From: JBCDCE01 sp039182515
GTDB taxonomy: Bacteria; Pseudomonadota; Alphaproteobacteria; Rhodobacterales; Rhodobacteraceae
Length of the DNA stretch: 53,507 nt
Assembly (NCBI GenBank): GCA_039182515.1
Contig: JBCDCE010000024.1
Coordinates: 1-53,507, forward strand
Direction: 5' to 3'
Position 1 is the first letter of the stretch. Every line of letters begins with the position of its first letter. The notes beneath the pieces were generated by a model. It was not told where the DNA came from, made no database searches, and saw nothing but the letters and a program-made list of their open reading frames with translations. Positions 33,667-42,548 of this stretch are shown one piece after another. Both the position numbers and the translations under genes were made by a program.

Positions 33667-34467
33667 ATGAGACGCTTACTTTGCACCGCCCTTTTGTCGC
33701 TTTGGCCGTTGATGCCAGCCGCTGATCCACTCGAAGGCGCGATATCGCTGGAAATCGTACCCGGCTGGCGCGTGGACGACGAGACACACCGCTTTGCCAT
33801 GCGCTTTGTGCTGGGCGAGGGTTGGAAAACCTATTGGCGCGCACCGGGTGATATGGGCATTCCTCCCGCCTTTTCTTGGCGGGGTTCAGAGAATGTGGAC
33901 GGCGTATCGTTCCATTGGACAGTGCCTGAGATTCAACGGCAAAACGGCACACGGGTTTTGGGATACGAGGGTCAAATGGTGTTGCCCATGGATCTGCGCG
34001 TGACCGATTCAAGTCGAGATGCAGAGGTCAAAGGGGCTGTGCAAATCGGCATTTGCCGCGATATTTGTGTGCCGATAACCCTGCCGTTCTCTGCCAAATT
34101 GCCAAAAGATGGTGGAAAATCAGGCGTCATTCTCGGCGCAATGCTCGCCCAGCCGCTCACCGCGCGCGAGGCAGGCGCAAGTGAAGTGATCTGTAGCTTT
34201 TCGCCCATTGAAGATGGCGTGGAGATCACGGCGTCGTTCAAAGTCCCTGCATTGGGTGAAGACGAGATGGGCGTCATCGAGGCCTCCGACCCTGAGCTTT
34301 GGGTCTCTGAAGCCGATTATTCGCGCATCGGATCCAGCGTGACGTTGCAAGCTGACATTCTCCACCAAGATGGTGGACCCATCGCTTTGGATCGCCGAAA
34401 TTTGCGTTTCACCTTGGTCGCCGAAGGTACTGCCGTGGATCTCCGAGGGTGCCGGATCAACGCATAA
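33667..34467 (+). CDS. Exported DsbD N-terminal-domain-like protein
   Basis: This 266-aa protein has a short signal peptide (to about residue 18) and then a domain like the N-terminal periplasmic domain of DsbD/ScsB: WKTYWRAPGDMGIPP near residue 55, VLGYEGQMVLPM and IGICRDICVPI near residue 120, with a Cys pair spaced CxxxC. It lacks the membrane and thioredoxin domains, so it may work with a separate membrane thiol reductase. It is divergent from yqgE and converges on the RND permease gene with 12 bp between stops. Confidence 0.82.
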   Translation: MRRLLCTALLSLWPLMPAADPLEGAISLEIVPGWRVDDETHRFAMRFVLGEGWKTYWRAPGDMGIPPAFSWRGSENVDGVSFHWTVPEIQRQNGTRVLGYEGQMVLPMDLRVTDSSRDAEVKGAVQIGICRDICVPITLPFSAKLPKDGGKSGVILGAMLAQPLTAREAGASEVICSFSPIEDGVEITASFKVPALGEDEMGVIEASDPELWVSEADYSRIGSSVTLQADILHQDGGPIALDRRNLRFTLVAEGTAVDLRGCRINA

Positions 34468-34479
34468 AACCTAAAGCAA

Positions 34480-37400
34480 TCAGCTGATCGACACTGTTCG
34501 GCGCTTGGCACGTGGGTGTCTGACAAAAAGCGCTGAGAGCACCGTCACCAGAATCGCAGCTGCAAAAACCCCGATCATATAAAGGCCAAAGGTGTTGCTC
34601 AGGCTGGCCTCTTGGCCAAAAATGCCACCGCCCCAAGCGAAGTCACCGGTTACGAAAAACACCCCAAAGGTTGGGATGGCCCAAAGAGCGGCCAAGCCGC
34701 TCAAGCTCAAAACAGCACGGCGCACAGCACGCGCCTCAGGCCCAGCGCGCAGCGCTCTTCCCGTTGCGGTCACCCGTACCTTCCAGTCGCGCTGCATGGC
34801 AATCAATGCTGGCACGATGAGTAAAACCAAAAGCATCCCAAAGCCCAAACCATAGACCAATGTGATGATCGTTGGCTTGAGAAACTGCGCTTGACGAGAG
34901 GTTTCAAACAGAAGCGGCATAAGCCCCAAAACGGTGGTGAGCGTGGTTAGCAACACGGGGCGCAGACGGTCCGCCGCGCCATCGATGATGGCCGGAATCA
35001 CCCCTCGATCCTCTGCGTATTCGTCGATAGTAGTCACCAAAACAATCGAGTCGTTGATAATGATCCCTGTCATCCCGATGAGGCCTACCACGGTAAACAT
35101 GCTGAGCGGCACATCGTGGATCCAATGGCCGTAAATTGTGCCGATGAGCCCAAATGGGATAATCGCCATCACCACCATCGGGCGCGTCCAACTGGAAAAG
35201 ACCCAAGCCAAGGCAAGATAAATCCCCAAGAGACTAAAGATGAGCCCTGTGCGCGCATCCGCCAAAAACTCGCCTTCTTGCTCGCTGAGGCCAGAGAGAT
35301 TGAACGCCACTTGTTGCTCTTCTTCGATTTTGGGAAGGATTTCATTTTCTAACAACCGCATGATTTCCGTGGCGCGGGCTGGATCGTCTTCACTGATATC
35401 GCCCGTCACAGAGATGAGCTGGAGCCCATTTTCGCGCCGCACGGTGGAAAAGCCCGCTTGGCGCTCAACAGTTACGATATCGCCCAAGGCCACATATTGC
35501 CCTGAGGACGCGCGCACCATCATGCGGTCCAAGAAGTCTGCGGTGAGTTCACTTTCGGGCAGCTCAACCCGGATTGCGGCACTGCGGGGCCCAACGGGGT
35601 AAGTGGCGGCCTCAATTCCATTGAGCCTGTTGCGCAGATCCGCGCCCAGTCGATCAATGGTAAAGCCTAAAGCCTGGCCTTGCGCGGTGAGCTCCAAGAT
35701 CAATTCGTCTTTGTCATAAGCGAGGTTGTCTTCCACCGCAGAGACTTCAGGAAATTGCGCAAGCGCATCTTGCAAGGCAAGGCTGGCCTCTTTGAGCGTG
35801 GCGGCCTCTGCGCCGTAAAACTGTATGTCCAAAGCATCCCCGCCTGGGCCTGAGCGCCAGCCTCTGAAGCTTATGTTTTCCACGAGCGGATGGCGGCGCA
35901 CGGCGTCTTGTAACTCTCCGACAAAAGCAAAACTCGAATAGCCAGGGCGCAGATCGGCATCGATCAGCTCTATCGAAATCGCACCAAGCTGATCGGCAGA
36001 CTTGGTCTCTGTGCCCGCCATGCCGCGCCCGGCACTGCCGCCGATCTCTGCAATTACAAAGTCAACTGGGTTTACCCCAATGCGCCCTTCAAGCTCTGTG
36101 CCCAAAGCGGCCACGGCACGCTGCATTTCTTGCATCATCTCAAAGGTGTCTTCGCGCGTGGCGCCGTCGACCATCGAGAAATTGCCTGTCACTGAGCCGC
36201 GCTCGGGCGCATTGAAAAAGCGCCACTGTACGTCTCGAGTGATAAACAGGGACGTCGCCGCAGCGAGCACGACCAGCAAAAGCGCAAAGACCGGATAACG
36301 CGCCGTGATCACCCAGCCCATAAAAGGCCGGAATAGTCGTTCACGCACCCAGTTAAAGCCCTTGTTCACCTGCCGCGATGGCCAATCATACCAGTGCTCT
36401 TTCGCACTATGCGCCAAGGCATGGCTCATGTGATGCGGCAGGATCAAGAAGCACTCAACAAGCGACGCGATCAGCACAACAATCACAGTGTATGGGATGT
36501 CTTGGATCAGATCCCCAAACCGCCCACCGATGGTGGTGAGCCCAAAAAAGGCAATGACTGTTGTGACTGTGGCTGAGAAGACAGGCGCCGCCATGCGTTT
36601 GGCTGCATTTTCCGAGGCTGTGATGGGATCTTCCCTCAATCGCCTTGCTCTAAAATCGGCGTGCTCTCCCACAACAATCGCATCGTCTACAACGATCCCG
36701 AGGGTGATGATCAGCGCAAACAGCGAGATCATATTGATCGTGAGACCCGCGAGGTACATCAGCGCGATGGCCGAAAGAAGCGCCACAGGAATGCCCGCCG
36801 CAACCCAAAACGCCGTGCGCGCATTCAGGAACAAAAAGAGCAAGGCAACCACTAAGGCGAGGCCGACGTAGGCGTTATCGAGAAGGATGTTGAGGCGCCC
36901 TGAAATGGCCTCGGACCGTGTGCGAATAAGCGAGACTTCGACACCCTCAGGCAGGGTTGCTTGCAGAGTATCCGCGACCTCTTGCACGCGTGCCTGGATT
37001 TCGATTGCGTCCCCTTGATCTGAGCGGTCCACACGGATCGAAATCGCCGGATTGTCGCCCACAAAATACGCCCGCGTGCGGTCGATGCCTTCCACTCTGA
37101 TCTGAGCTACATCGCCGATTGTGAGCTTGGAGCCGTCGCCTGTAGAACGTAAAACAATCCCTGCGATGTCCTCTGCTGAGCGTTTGGCAACACCCGTGCG
37201 CACGCGCGCGGTGCCGCCCACGTCGCCTGCTGGATCTGCATCTGCTTCTTGTGCGATGGCACTGGATATATCGGCCATTGAAACATCATGTTGAATGAGC
37301 GCCACTTGCGGCACTTCCACGATGGTTTGTGGGGCCGCCAAACCACGGATCGTGGCGCGCGTGACGCCTGCGGCAAAGAGGCGTGTGACAAATTCATCCG

Positions 37401-37881
37401 CAAAGCGCCCCAATTGATCGACACCAACAGGCCCTGTGATCACCACGTCCGTGACACGGTCTCGCCAGGCCCCGCGCCGCACTACTGGATCGTCAGCTTC
37501 AGCGGGCAAAGTGTTGATCGCATCCACGGCGCTGGCCACATCATCTGCTGCGCGCGACATGTCCCAGCCGGGCTCGAAATCTAGGGAGATGCTCGCAGAG
37601 CCTTCGCGCGAACGGGCGCTTGAGCTTTCCACACCTTCCACAGCCAAAAGCGCGGGTTCCAAAACCTGCACAATGGCGGCATCAACATCTGCAGCCCCCG
37701 CGCCTTGCCAGCTGACGCTCACGCTCACATTGTCAACGATCACATCCGGAAAGAACTGCGCGCGCATGCGCGGCAAAGCCGCAAGACCAAGCGCTAAGAG
37801 CACCACCAGCAAGAGGTTGGCCACCGTGCGGTGACGCGTAAAGTAAGACAGAATGCCCGAAGCGCGTGTGAGATCCGCCAA
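34480..37881 (-). CDS. RND-type efflux transporter permease
   Basis: This 1133-aa inner-membrane antiporter belongs to the AcrB/HAE1-like superfamily. Twelve membrane helices with two large periplasmic domains are evident. GIVVDDAIVVGEHADF near residue 400 carries the paired aspartates of proton relay, followed by SATVTTVIAFFGLTTIGG; the second half has MTGIIINDSIVLVTTIDEYAED and AADRLRPVLLTTLTTVLGLMP split near residues 980-1010. Its adaptor ends 3 bp upstream. It probably exports hydrophobic compounds with an outer-membrane channel encoded elsewhere. The C-terminal 100 residues add two further hydrophobic segments beyond the core. Confidence 0.94.
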   Translation of the reverse strand: MADLTRASGILSYFTRHRTVANLLLVVLLALGLAALPRMRAQFFPDVIVDNVSVSVSWQGAGAADVDAAIVQVLEPALLAVEGVESSSARSREGSASISLDFEPGWDMSRAADDVASAVDAINTLPAEADDPVVRRGAWRDRVTDVVITGPVGVDQLGRFADEFVTRLFAAGVTRATIRGLAAPQTIVEVPQVALIQHDVSMADISSAIAQEADADPAGDVGGTARVRTGVAKRSAEDIAGIVLRSTGDGSKLTIGDVAQIRVEGIDRTRAYFVGDNPAISIRVDRSDQGDAIEIQARVQEVADTLQATLPEGVEVSLIRTRSEAISGRLNILLDNAYVGLALVVALLFLFLNARTAFWVAAGIPVALLSAIALMYLAGLTINMISLFALIITLGIVVDDAIVVGEHADFRARRLREDPITASENAAKRMAAPVFSATVTTVIAFFGLTTIGGRFGDLIQDIPYTVIVVLIASLVECFLILPHHMSHALAHSAKEHWYDWPSRQVNKGFNWVRERLFRPFMGWVITARYPVFALLLVVLAAATSLFITRDVQWRFFNAPERGSVTGNFSMVDGATREDTFEMMQEMQRAVAALGTELEGRIGVNPVDFVIAEIGGSAGRGMAGTETKSADQLGAISIELIDADLRPGYSSFAFVGELQDAVRRHPLVENISFRGWRSGPGGDALDIQFYGAEAATLKEASLALQDALAQFPEVSAVEDNLAYDKDELILELTAQGQALGFTIDRLGADLRNRLNGIEAATYPVGPRSAAIRVELPESELTADFLDRMMVRASSGQYVALGDIVTVERQAGFSTVRRENGLQLISVTGDISEDDPARATEIMRLLENEILPKIEEEQQVAFNLSGLSEQEGEFLADARTGLIFSLLGIYLALAWVFSSWTRPMVVMAIIPFGLIGTIYGHWIHDVPLSMFTVVGLIGMTGIIINDSIVLVTTIDEYAEDRGVIPAIIDGAADRLRPVLLTTLTTVLGLMPLLFETSRQAQFLKPTIITLVYGLGFGMLLVLLIVPALIAMQRDWKVRVTATGRALRAGPEARAVRRAVLSLSGLAALWAIPTFGVFFVTGDFAWGGGIFGQEASLSNTFGLYMIGVFAAAILVTVLSALFVRHPRAKRRTVSIS

Positions 37882-37884
37882 AGC

Positions 37885-39342
37885 TTATCCTCCCATCCGG
37901 CTCTCAAGCCGGTTGACCATCTGAGCAGGTACTTCGGGGCGCTCAAGCGCGCTTAACACACGTTGCTTTGCAGCAGCTGGCATCCGGTTGTTGGCCTCAA
38001 CAAAGGCTTTGAGCTTGGCCCGACGCTCTGGCGATAGAGCCAGCATTTCCGGCTCGGCCGGGGCTTCTTGGGCGGCTTGAGGTGTCAAAGGACGCACGCG
38101 GATGCCAGCTCCCAGAGCAGGGGTTCGTTCTGCCACAACCTGGCGGTCGCGCAGGCGCGCGCGCACAATCACATCATCGCCTTGGCGCCTCAGCAATGTT
38201 ACATCGGCCACTTCCAGGCGCTCTCCTTCACCCACGATCAAAACGGTATTTTGCGCATCGACAGCCGTAGCGGGCAAAAGTGCGACGCGCTCGAGCGCGG
38301 GCTCGCTTACTGCAACGGTGACAAAATCACCGGGCCGAAAGCCTTTGGCGTCTTCTAGGGTCGCAAAAACCTGCCGCCCGGTTTGGCCTTCACCAACGGA
38401 CGCACTTTCGCGGATCACACGGCCTTTCGTGGCCAAATCGAGCCCAAGCACATCCAATGACACAGCCACAGGCGCGCCCACAAGTGCGCCTTCTTCGCTC
38501 AAAAGCCGCGCGTATTGCGCGGTGGACAATCGAAACGAAACCTCAAGCTGGGTGGGGTCCACAAGCTGTGCCACGCGTTCGGCTTGCGTCACCCGCCCGC
38601 CCTCCACAAGCGTCACGCCGCTTAACGTTCCAGAAAACGCGGCCTTAATCTCGGTATCTCTCAAGCGCCGCTGCGCTTCGCTGAGAAAAATAACCTGACG
38701 GTCGAGGCGCGTGCGGGCTTGATCAACACGCGCTTCAGCCTGCGCCTCCGACTGGCGACGCGAAATCACGGATTGACGGGCGGCGGCCGCCGAAAGCTCT
38801 GCCGCTTCAATCGCCGCATCTGTACCAACGCCGCGAGCTTTAAGGTCGCGTTGTCGCGTCAGGGCGCGTTCGCGCAACACAAGTTGATCTTCAGCACCAG
38901 CGAGATCTGCGCGGCTGAGCTCAAGCCCGCGTTCCGCGTCGCGCACCTCAGCTTCGGCCTCAGAGACATCCGCGCGTGTGCGATCCAACGCGGATTGTGC
39001 GTCAGCCGGATCAAGCCTCAAGAGAAGCTGGCCCGCCTCAACGACACCGCCTTCTTGAAACTCTGGAGCCAGATACGTCACCGATCCACCTGCGCTTGCG
39101 CGAATATCCAGCACGCGACGGCTCTCAATTTGGCCAAACACGCGCATCTCGGGCGTGATTGTGCTGGGCGCATAGGGGATCACATTCACCGCAAAAACCC
39201 GCTCGCGTTGCGGACGTTGGCGCGGCTCGTCCGCCATACGTTCTTGGACGGCACCCCAGACCGTATAGCCCGCTGTTGCCAACAGACCAAAGGTCAATGC
39301 CATGAGCACAACACCCATCAAACTGCGCATTAAAAACCGCAT
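37885..39342 (-). CDS. RND efflux periplasmic adaptor (membrane fusion protein)
   Basis: This 485-aa adaptor links the permease to the outer-membrane channel. It has an N-terminal membrane anchor (residues 8-26), a lipoyl-like and beta-barrel region (SAGGSVTYLAPEFQEGGVVEAGQLLLRLDP split around residues 83-112), a long coiled-coil hairpin rich in Ala, Glu, Arg (about 113-230) and a barrel domain with SFRLSTAQYARLL. The C-terminal ALSPERRAKLKAFVEANNRMP tail is unusual for the family. The ATG giving MRFLMRSLMG was chosen; an in-frame longer version begins inside the promoter. Confidence 0.92.
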   Translation of the reverse strand: MRFLMRSLMGVVLMALTFGLLATAGYTVWGAVQERMADEPRQRPQRERVFAVNVIPYAPSTITPEMRVFGQIESRRVLDIRASAGGSVTYLAPEFQEGGVVEAGQLLLRLDPADAQSALDRTRADVSEAEAEVRDAERGLELSRADLAGAEDQLVLRERALTRQRDLKARGVGTDAAIEAAELSAAAARQSVISRRQSEAQAEARVDQARTRLDRQVIFLSEAQRRLRDTEIKAAFSGTLSGVTLVEGGRVTQAERVAQLVDPTQLEVSFRLSTAQYARLLSEEGALVGAPVAVSLDVLGLDLATKGRVIRESASVGEGQTGRQVFATLEDAKGFRPGDFVTVAVSEPALERVALLPATAVDAQNTVLIVGEGERLEVADVTLLRRQGDDVIVRARLRDRQVVAERTPALGAGIRVRPLTPQAAQEAPAEPEMLALSPERRAKLKAFVEANNRMPAAAKQRVLSALERPEVPAQMVNRLESRMGG

Positions 39343-39447
39343 GTTTCCAATTCCTTGCGAGACGTCTTCGCTTAAATACCTAGGGCGAGCGCGCAGGCTT
39401 GCCAAAAAACTAAACGTGTAAGCTTTGTATTTCCGTCGCGGGCCGGG

Positions 39448-39990
39448 TCATTTTCGCCGCAGATGTTCGTCTAATCGCGGAAAAATCTCTACAAAGTTAC
39501 AAGGTTGGTGCCTGTAATCGAGCTGTTTGCTCAAAATTTCGTCCCAGGCGTCTTTGCAGGCGCCCGTGGAGCCCGGCAGAGCAAAGAGATAGGTGCCCTG
39601 CGCAACGCCCCCCGTGGCACGGCTTTGAATGGCGCTTGTCCCGATCTTTTGCATTGAGACGATGGTGAAGACAGTGCCAAAGGCGTCGATCTCTTTTTCG
39701 TATACATCACGGTGCGCTTCAACGGTCACATCGCGGCCTGTGAGCCCTGTGCCGCCCGTGGAAATCACCACGTCGATCTCCTTGTCCTCAACCCAATCTC
39801 TGAGCTGTGCCGCGATCTTGTCGCGATCATCCGTGACGATGTTCCTCGCAGCCAACACATGCCCCGCTTGAGTAAGCCGACCCACAAGCGTGTCACCGGA
39901 GCGATCATCCTCCAGTCCGCGTGTATCGCTCACGGTCAAAACAGCAATCCGGACGGGCAAGAACGGGCGCTTTTCGTCAAGTCTGCTCAT
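39448..39990 (-). CDS. moaB: Molybdenum cofactor biosynthesis protein B
   Basis: MoaB is the molybdopterin adenylyltransferase-like protein of the cofactor pathway. The 180-aa product has AVLTVSDTRG near residue 15 and the substrate loop STGGTGLTGRDVTVEA near residue 81, then GTYLFALPGSTGACKDAWDEIL, a nearly diagnostic MoaB/MogA ending. It lies 9 bp after the uracil-DNA glycosylase gene on the same strand, away from the moeA operon. Confidence 0.95.
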   Translation of the reverse strand: MSRLDEKRPFLPVRIAVLTVSDTRGLEDDRSGDTLVGRLTQAGHVLAARNIVTDDRDKIAAQLRDWVEDKEIDVVISTGGTGLTGRDVTVEAHRDVYEKEIDAFGTVFTIVSMQKIGTSAIQSRATGGVAQGTYLFALPGSTGACKDAWDEILSKQLDYRHQPCNFVEIFPRLDEHLRRK

Positions 39991-39999
39991 GTGTTCGTC

Positions 40000-40845
40000 T
40001 CAGCTTTTTAGTTCTGCGAGTTTTGCGCGCACAGCACAAAGGTCAGCCCAGGCTTCGCGTTTAGCAATCGGGTTTCGTAAGAGATACGCGGGATGGAACA
40101 TCGGCATAAGGGGGCGCTCCTGGACGGTTTCCCAAGTGCCGCGCATCCGAGTGATGCCCTTGCGACCGAGAAGAGCGGTGCAGGAAATATTGCCCATGGC
40201 AATCACCACATCGGGATCAGCCAGCGCGATGTGTTTTTGCAAAAACGGCACCATCATTGCGATCTCAGCTGGTTTGGGATCCCGGTTTTGCGGCGGCCGC
40301 CATGGCAAGACATTGGTGATGTAAACGCTCTCAGACCGGTCCTGACCAATCGCCGCGAGCATTTTGTCGAGCAATTGACCTGCGCGGCCCACAAAAGGTT
40401 TTCCTTCGATGTCTTCTTCGCGCCCAGGCGCTTCACCGACGATCATAAGCTTGGCGCCGAACTGACCGTCGCTAAAGACAAAGTTCCGCGCGCCCAGCTT
40501 TAATTCGCACTGATCAAAAGCCTCTTGGGCTGCATAGAGCGCGTCTCGATCCTGTGCAGCCTCAGCGGCAGCCTTCGCCGCTGCGACTGCGTCGACCTCA
40601 GCCGGCATTTCGGGCTTTGGAGCGGTGCGTGCCGGGCGTGCCACGCCTGGCTTGCGCCTTTGATTTTCCGCGGGATCGGACGCAGGCGATGGAGCTGGCG
40701 CAACTTGCGCATCCAAGCCGTAGCGGTCGATTGGCGCATCGCCAATCGCCTCATCCGCGCCCAGCTCTACCTGCCAGTCCAAGAGCGCTTTTGCGCTATG
40801 CCAATCCAAAGGCGCTTTCGCGCCATGCCAATCCAGATCATCCAT
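40000..40845 (-). CDS. Uracil-DNA glycosylase (family 4-related)
   Basis: This 281-aa protein has the SF1 uracil-glycosylase segments VGEAPGREEDIEGKPFVGRAGQLLD near residue 135 (broken in two), YITNVLPWRPPQNRDP and the final MFHPAYLLRNP carrying the catalytic-loop His. The CxxC start of Fe-S family-4 enzymes is absent; only three cysteines occur. The N terminus contains a tandem nine-residue duplication, DWHGAKAPL then DWHSAKALL. Start choice is uncertain: the ATG beginning MDDLDWHG lacks a strong ribosome binding site, and a start 17 codons upstream (MRGKPF) is possible. It is divergent from pyrB. Confidence 0.88.
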   Translation of the reverse strand: MDDLDWHGAKAPLDWHSAKALLDWQVELGADEAIGDAPIDRYGLDAQVAPAPSPASDPAENQRRKPGVARPARTAPKPEMPAEVDAVAAAKAAAEAAQDRDALYAAQEAFDQCELKLGARNFVFSDGQFGAKLMIVGEAPGREEDIEGKPFVGRAGQLLDKMLAAIGQDRSESVYITNVLPWRPPQNRDPKPAEIAMMVPFLQKHIALADPDVVIAMGNISCTALLGRKGITRMRGTWETVQERPLMPMFHPAYLLRNPIAKREAWADLCAVRAKLAELKS

Positions 40846-40942
40846 CCATGTGAATTTAGGGCGCGGGGGCGCAGAGGTAAACGGCTTGCCGCGCATCCTA
40901 TGCCCCCATATAAGCCCAAAAGTTAGCTTGAAGGGACACTCC

Positions 40943-41893
40943 ATGGCCTGGCGCGCGCAGCATCTTCTTGGGATCGAACATCTTAATCCGGAAGAGATTC
41001 GCACCTGTTTGGACCTCGCTGACCAATATGTCTCTGTGAACCGCCGCTCCGTGAAGCGCTCGGATGTGCTCGCAGGTCTCACGCAGATCAACATGTTCTT
41101 TGAGAACTCCACGCGCACGCAAGCCAGTTTTGAGCTGGCGGGTAAGCGCTTGGGTGCGGATGTGATGAACATGGCGATGCAAAGCTCTTCCGTGAAAAAG
41201 GGCGAAACGCTGATCGATACGGCGCTCACACTCAATGCCATGCACCCCGATCTTTTGGTGGTACGGCATCCTCAGTCAGGCGCTGTGGATCTCTTGGCTC
41301 AAAAGGTGAATTGCGCTGTGTTGAACGCTGGCGATGGCAAGCATGAGCATCCCACGCAGGCTTTGCTCGATGCGCTCACCATAAGGCGTGCGAAAGGCCG
41401 TTTGCACCGGCTCAGCATCGCCATTTGCGGCGATATCGCACACAGCCGTGTGGCGCGCTCAAACATCCTGCTTTTGGGCAAAATGGAGAACCGCGTGCGG
41501 CTCGTGGCCCCGCCAACGCTCTTACCCTCAGGGATCGCGGATCTGGGCGTGGAGGTTTACTCTGACATGGCCGAAGGGCTTCAGGACGTTGATGTTGTGA
41601 TGATGCTCCGCTTGCAAAAGGAGCGCATGGACGGGGGCTTCATCCCATCAGAGCGCGAGTATTATCATCGGTATGGGCTCGATGCGGTTAAGCTCAAGCA
41701 CGCCAAGCCGGATGCTATCGTGATGCACCCTGGCCCGATGAACCGCGGTGTTGAGATCGACGGCGATATCGCCGACGACATCAACCGCTCCGTGATCCAA
41801 GAACAGGTTGAAATGGGTGTCGCTGTGCGCATGGCGGCCATGGACCTTTTGGTCCAGGCCCGCAAAGCCCAGCCCCGCGAGGTCATGGTATGA
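40943..41893 (+). CDS. pyrB: Aspartate carbamoyltransferase catalytic subunit
   Basis: PyrB condenses carbamoyl phosphate and aspartate, the committed step of pyrimidine synthesis. The 316-aa length fits. FFENSTRTQASFELAGKRLG near residue 53 holds the carbamoyl-phosphate-binding STRT, GDGKHEHPTQALLDALTI near residue 130 and AHSRVARSN near 165 are typical, and HPGPMNRGVEI near 270 closes the site. The upstream AAGGGACAC gives the ribosome binding site. The next gene overlaps by 4 bp, and a dihydroorotase homologue follows. Confidence 0.97.
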   Translation: MAWRAQHLLGIEHLNPEEIRTCLDLADQYVSVNRRSVKRSDVLAGLTQINMFFENSTRTQASFELAGKRLGADVMNMAMQSSSVKKGETLIDTALTLNAMHPDLLVVRHPQSGAVDLLAQKVNCAVLNAGDGKHEHPTQALLDALTIRRAKGRLHRLSIAICGDIAHSRVARSNILLLGKMENRVRLVAPPTLLPSGIADLGVEVYSDMAEGLQDVDVVMMLRLQKERMDGGFIPSEREYYHRYGLDAVKLKHAKPDAIVMHPGPMNRGVEIDGDIADDINRSVIQEQVEMGVAVRMAAMDLLVQARKAQPREVMV

Positions 41894-42444
41894 GCGAGCT
41901 CGAGATCCCCAAGGGCGAACACGGGCTGGTGCGGCTCTTTTCTTTGGAGATGAGCAAGGGCCAAGCCACGCAGATGAGCAGCGATTCCGAAGCCCTAGCC
42001 GATGCGCTCGGCGCTGGAATGCTCGACGTGCAAGGTACGCAGGTGATCCCCATCGAGGTGCTCGACGATCTGGGTCTTTATGGGTTTCTGCGCGATGCGG
42101 TTGGATTGCCGGAAGACGCGTTGATCCCCGACAGAGCCAAAATCGAGGCTCTCACGGGCTTTGCCCTCGTCGTGCGATCTTCTGCGTTTCAAGGGTTGCG
42201 CCAAGTGCTGACGCCCGTCTCAGCCGTGAGTCTTGTCGGCACCTATGCTGAGGCGCCCCAAGCGCCGTCCTTCCAAGCCCCTTTGGAAAGCGCTAGCGCC
42301 GAACCCAATAGAGACAGCCCCGAAGAAGCGGCCATCAAAGCGGCGAAAGACGCGAAATCCCGCACACCCTGGGGGATGACACTTGCGCTGCTTGGCCTGG
42401 CCGTCGCCCTTCTGTTCGCAGCCATTTTTGGATTGGGAGGCTAG
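41890..42444 (+). CDS. Unknown protein with C-terminal membrane anchor in pyr cluster
   Basis: This 184-aa protein has a soluble N-terminal part (about residues 1-120, starting MSELEIPKGEHGLVRLFSLE, then ALVVRSSAFQG), a linker and one C-terminal membrane helix (WGMTLALLGLAVALLFAAI). I know no family name for it. It overlaps pyrB by ATGA and is followed 2 bp later by a 33-aa gene, so it is firmly within the pyrimidine operon. A cytoplasmic tail-anchored role is inferred. Confidence 0.82.
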   Translation: MSELEIPKGEHGLVRLFSLEMSKGQATQMSSDSEALADALGAGMLDVQGTQVIPIEVLDDLGLYGFLRDAVGLPEDALIPDRAKIEALTGFALVVRSSAFQGLRQVLTPVSAVSLVGTYAEAPQAPSFQAPLESASAEPNRDSPEEAAIKAAKDAKSRTPWGMTLALLGLAVALLFAAIFGLGG

Positions 42445-42446
42445 CC

Positions 42447-42548
42447 GTGCAAGAACCGAAAGATCCTAAGATGAGCGGGCGCGTGGCCATGGTGGCCCTT
42501 TTAGTCGCTTTTGCCCTTGTAGGCCTGATGGTGTGGGTCGGCGGATGA
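42447..42548 (+). CDS. 33-aa single-span membrane protein
   Basis: This GTG-started frame encodes 33 residues, beginning with a polar MQEPKDPKMSGR and continuing with a single membrane helix that ends VWVGG. GGAGG lies 6 nt before the GTG. Its stop overlaps the pyrC-like start as ATGA, a typical coupling and good evidence that it is real. No function can be assigned. Confidence 0.8.
   Translation: MQEPKDPKMSGRVAMVALLVAFALVGLMVWVGG

Noticed and set aside
40846..41241. N-terminal extension of the uracil glycosylase across the divergent promoter and into pyrB
   Set aside because: It would overlap the pyrB coding region on the other strand and has no family similarity.
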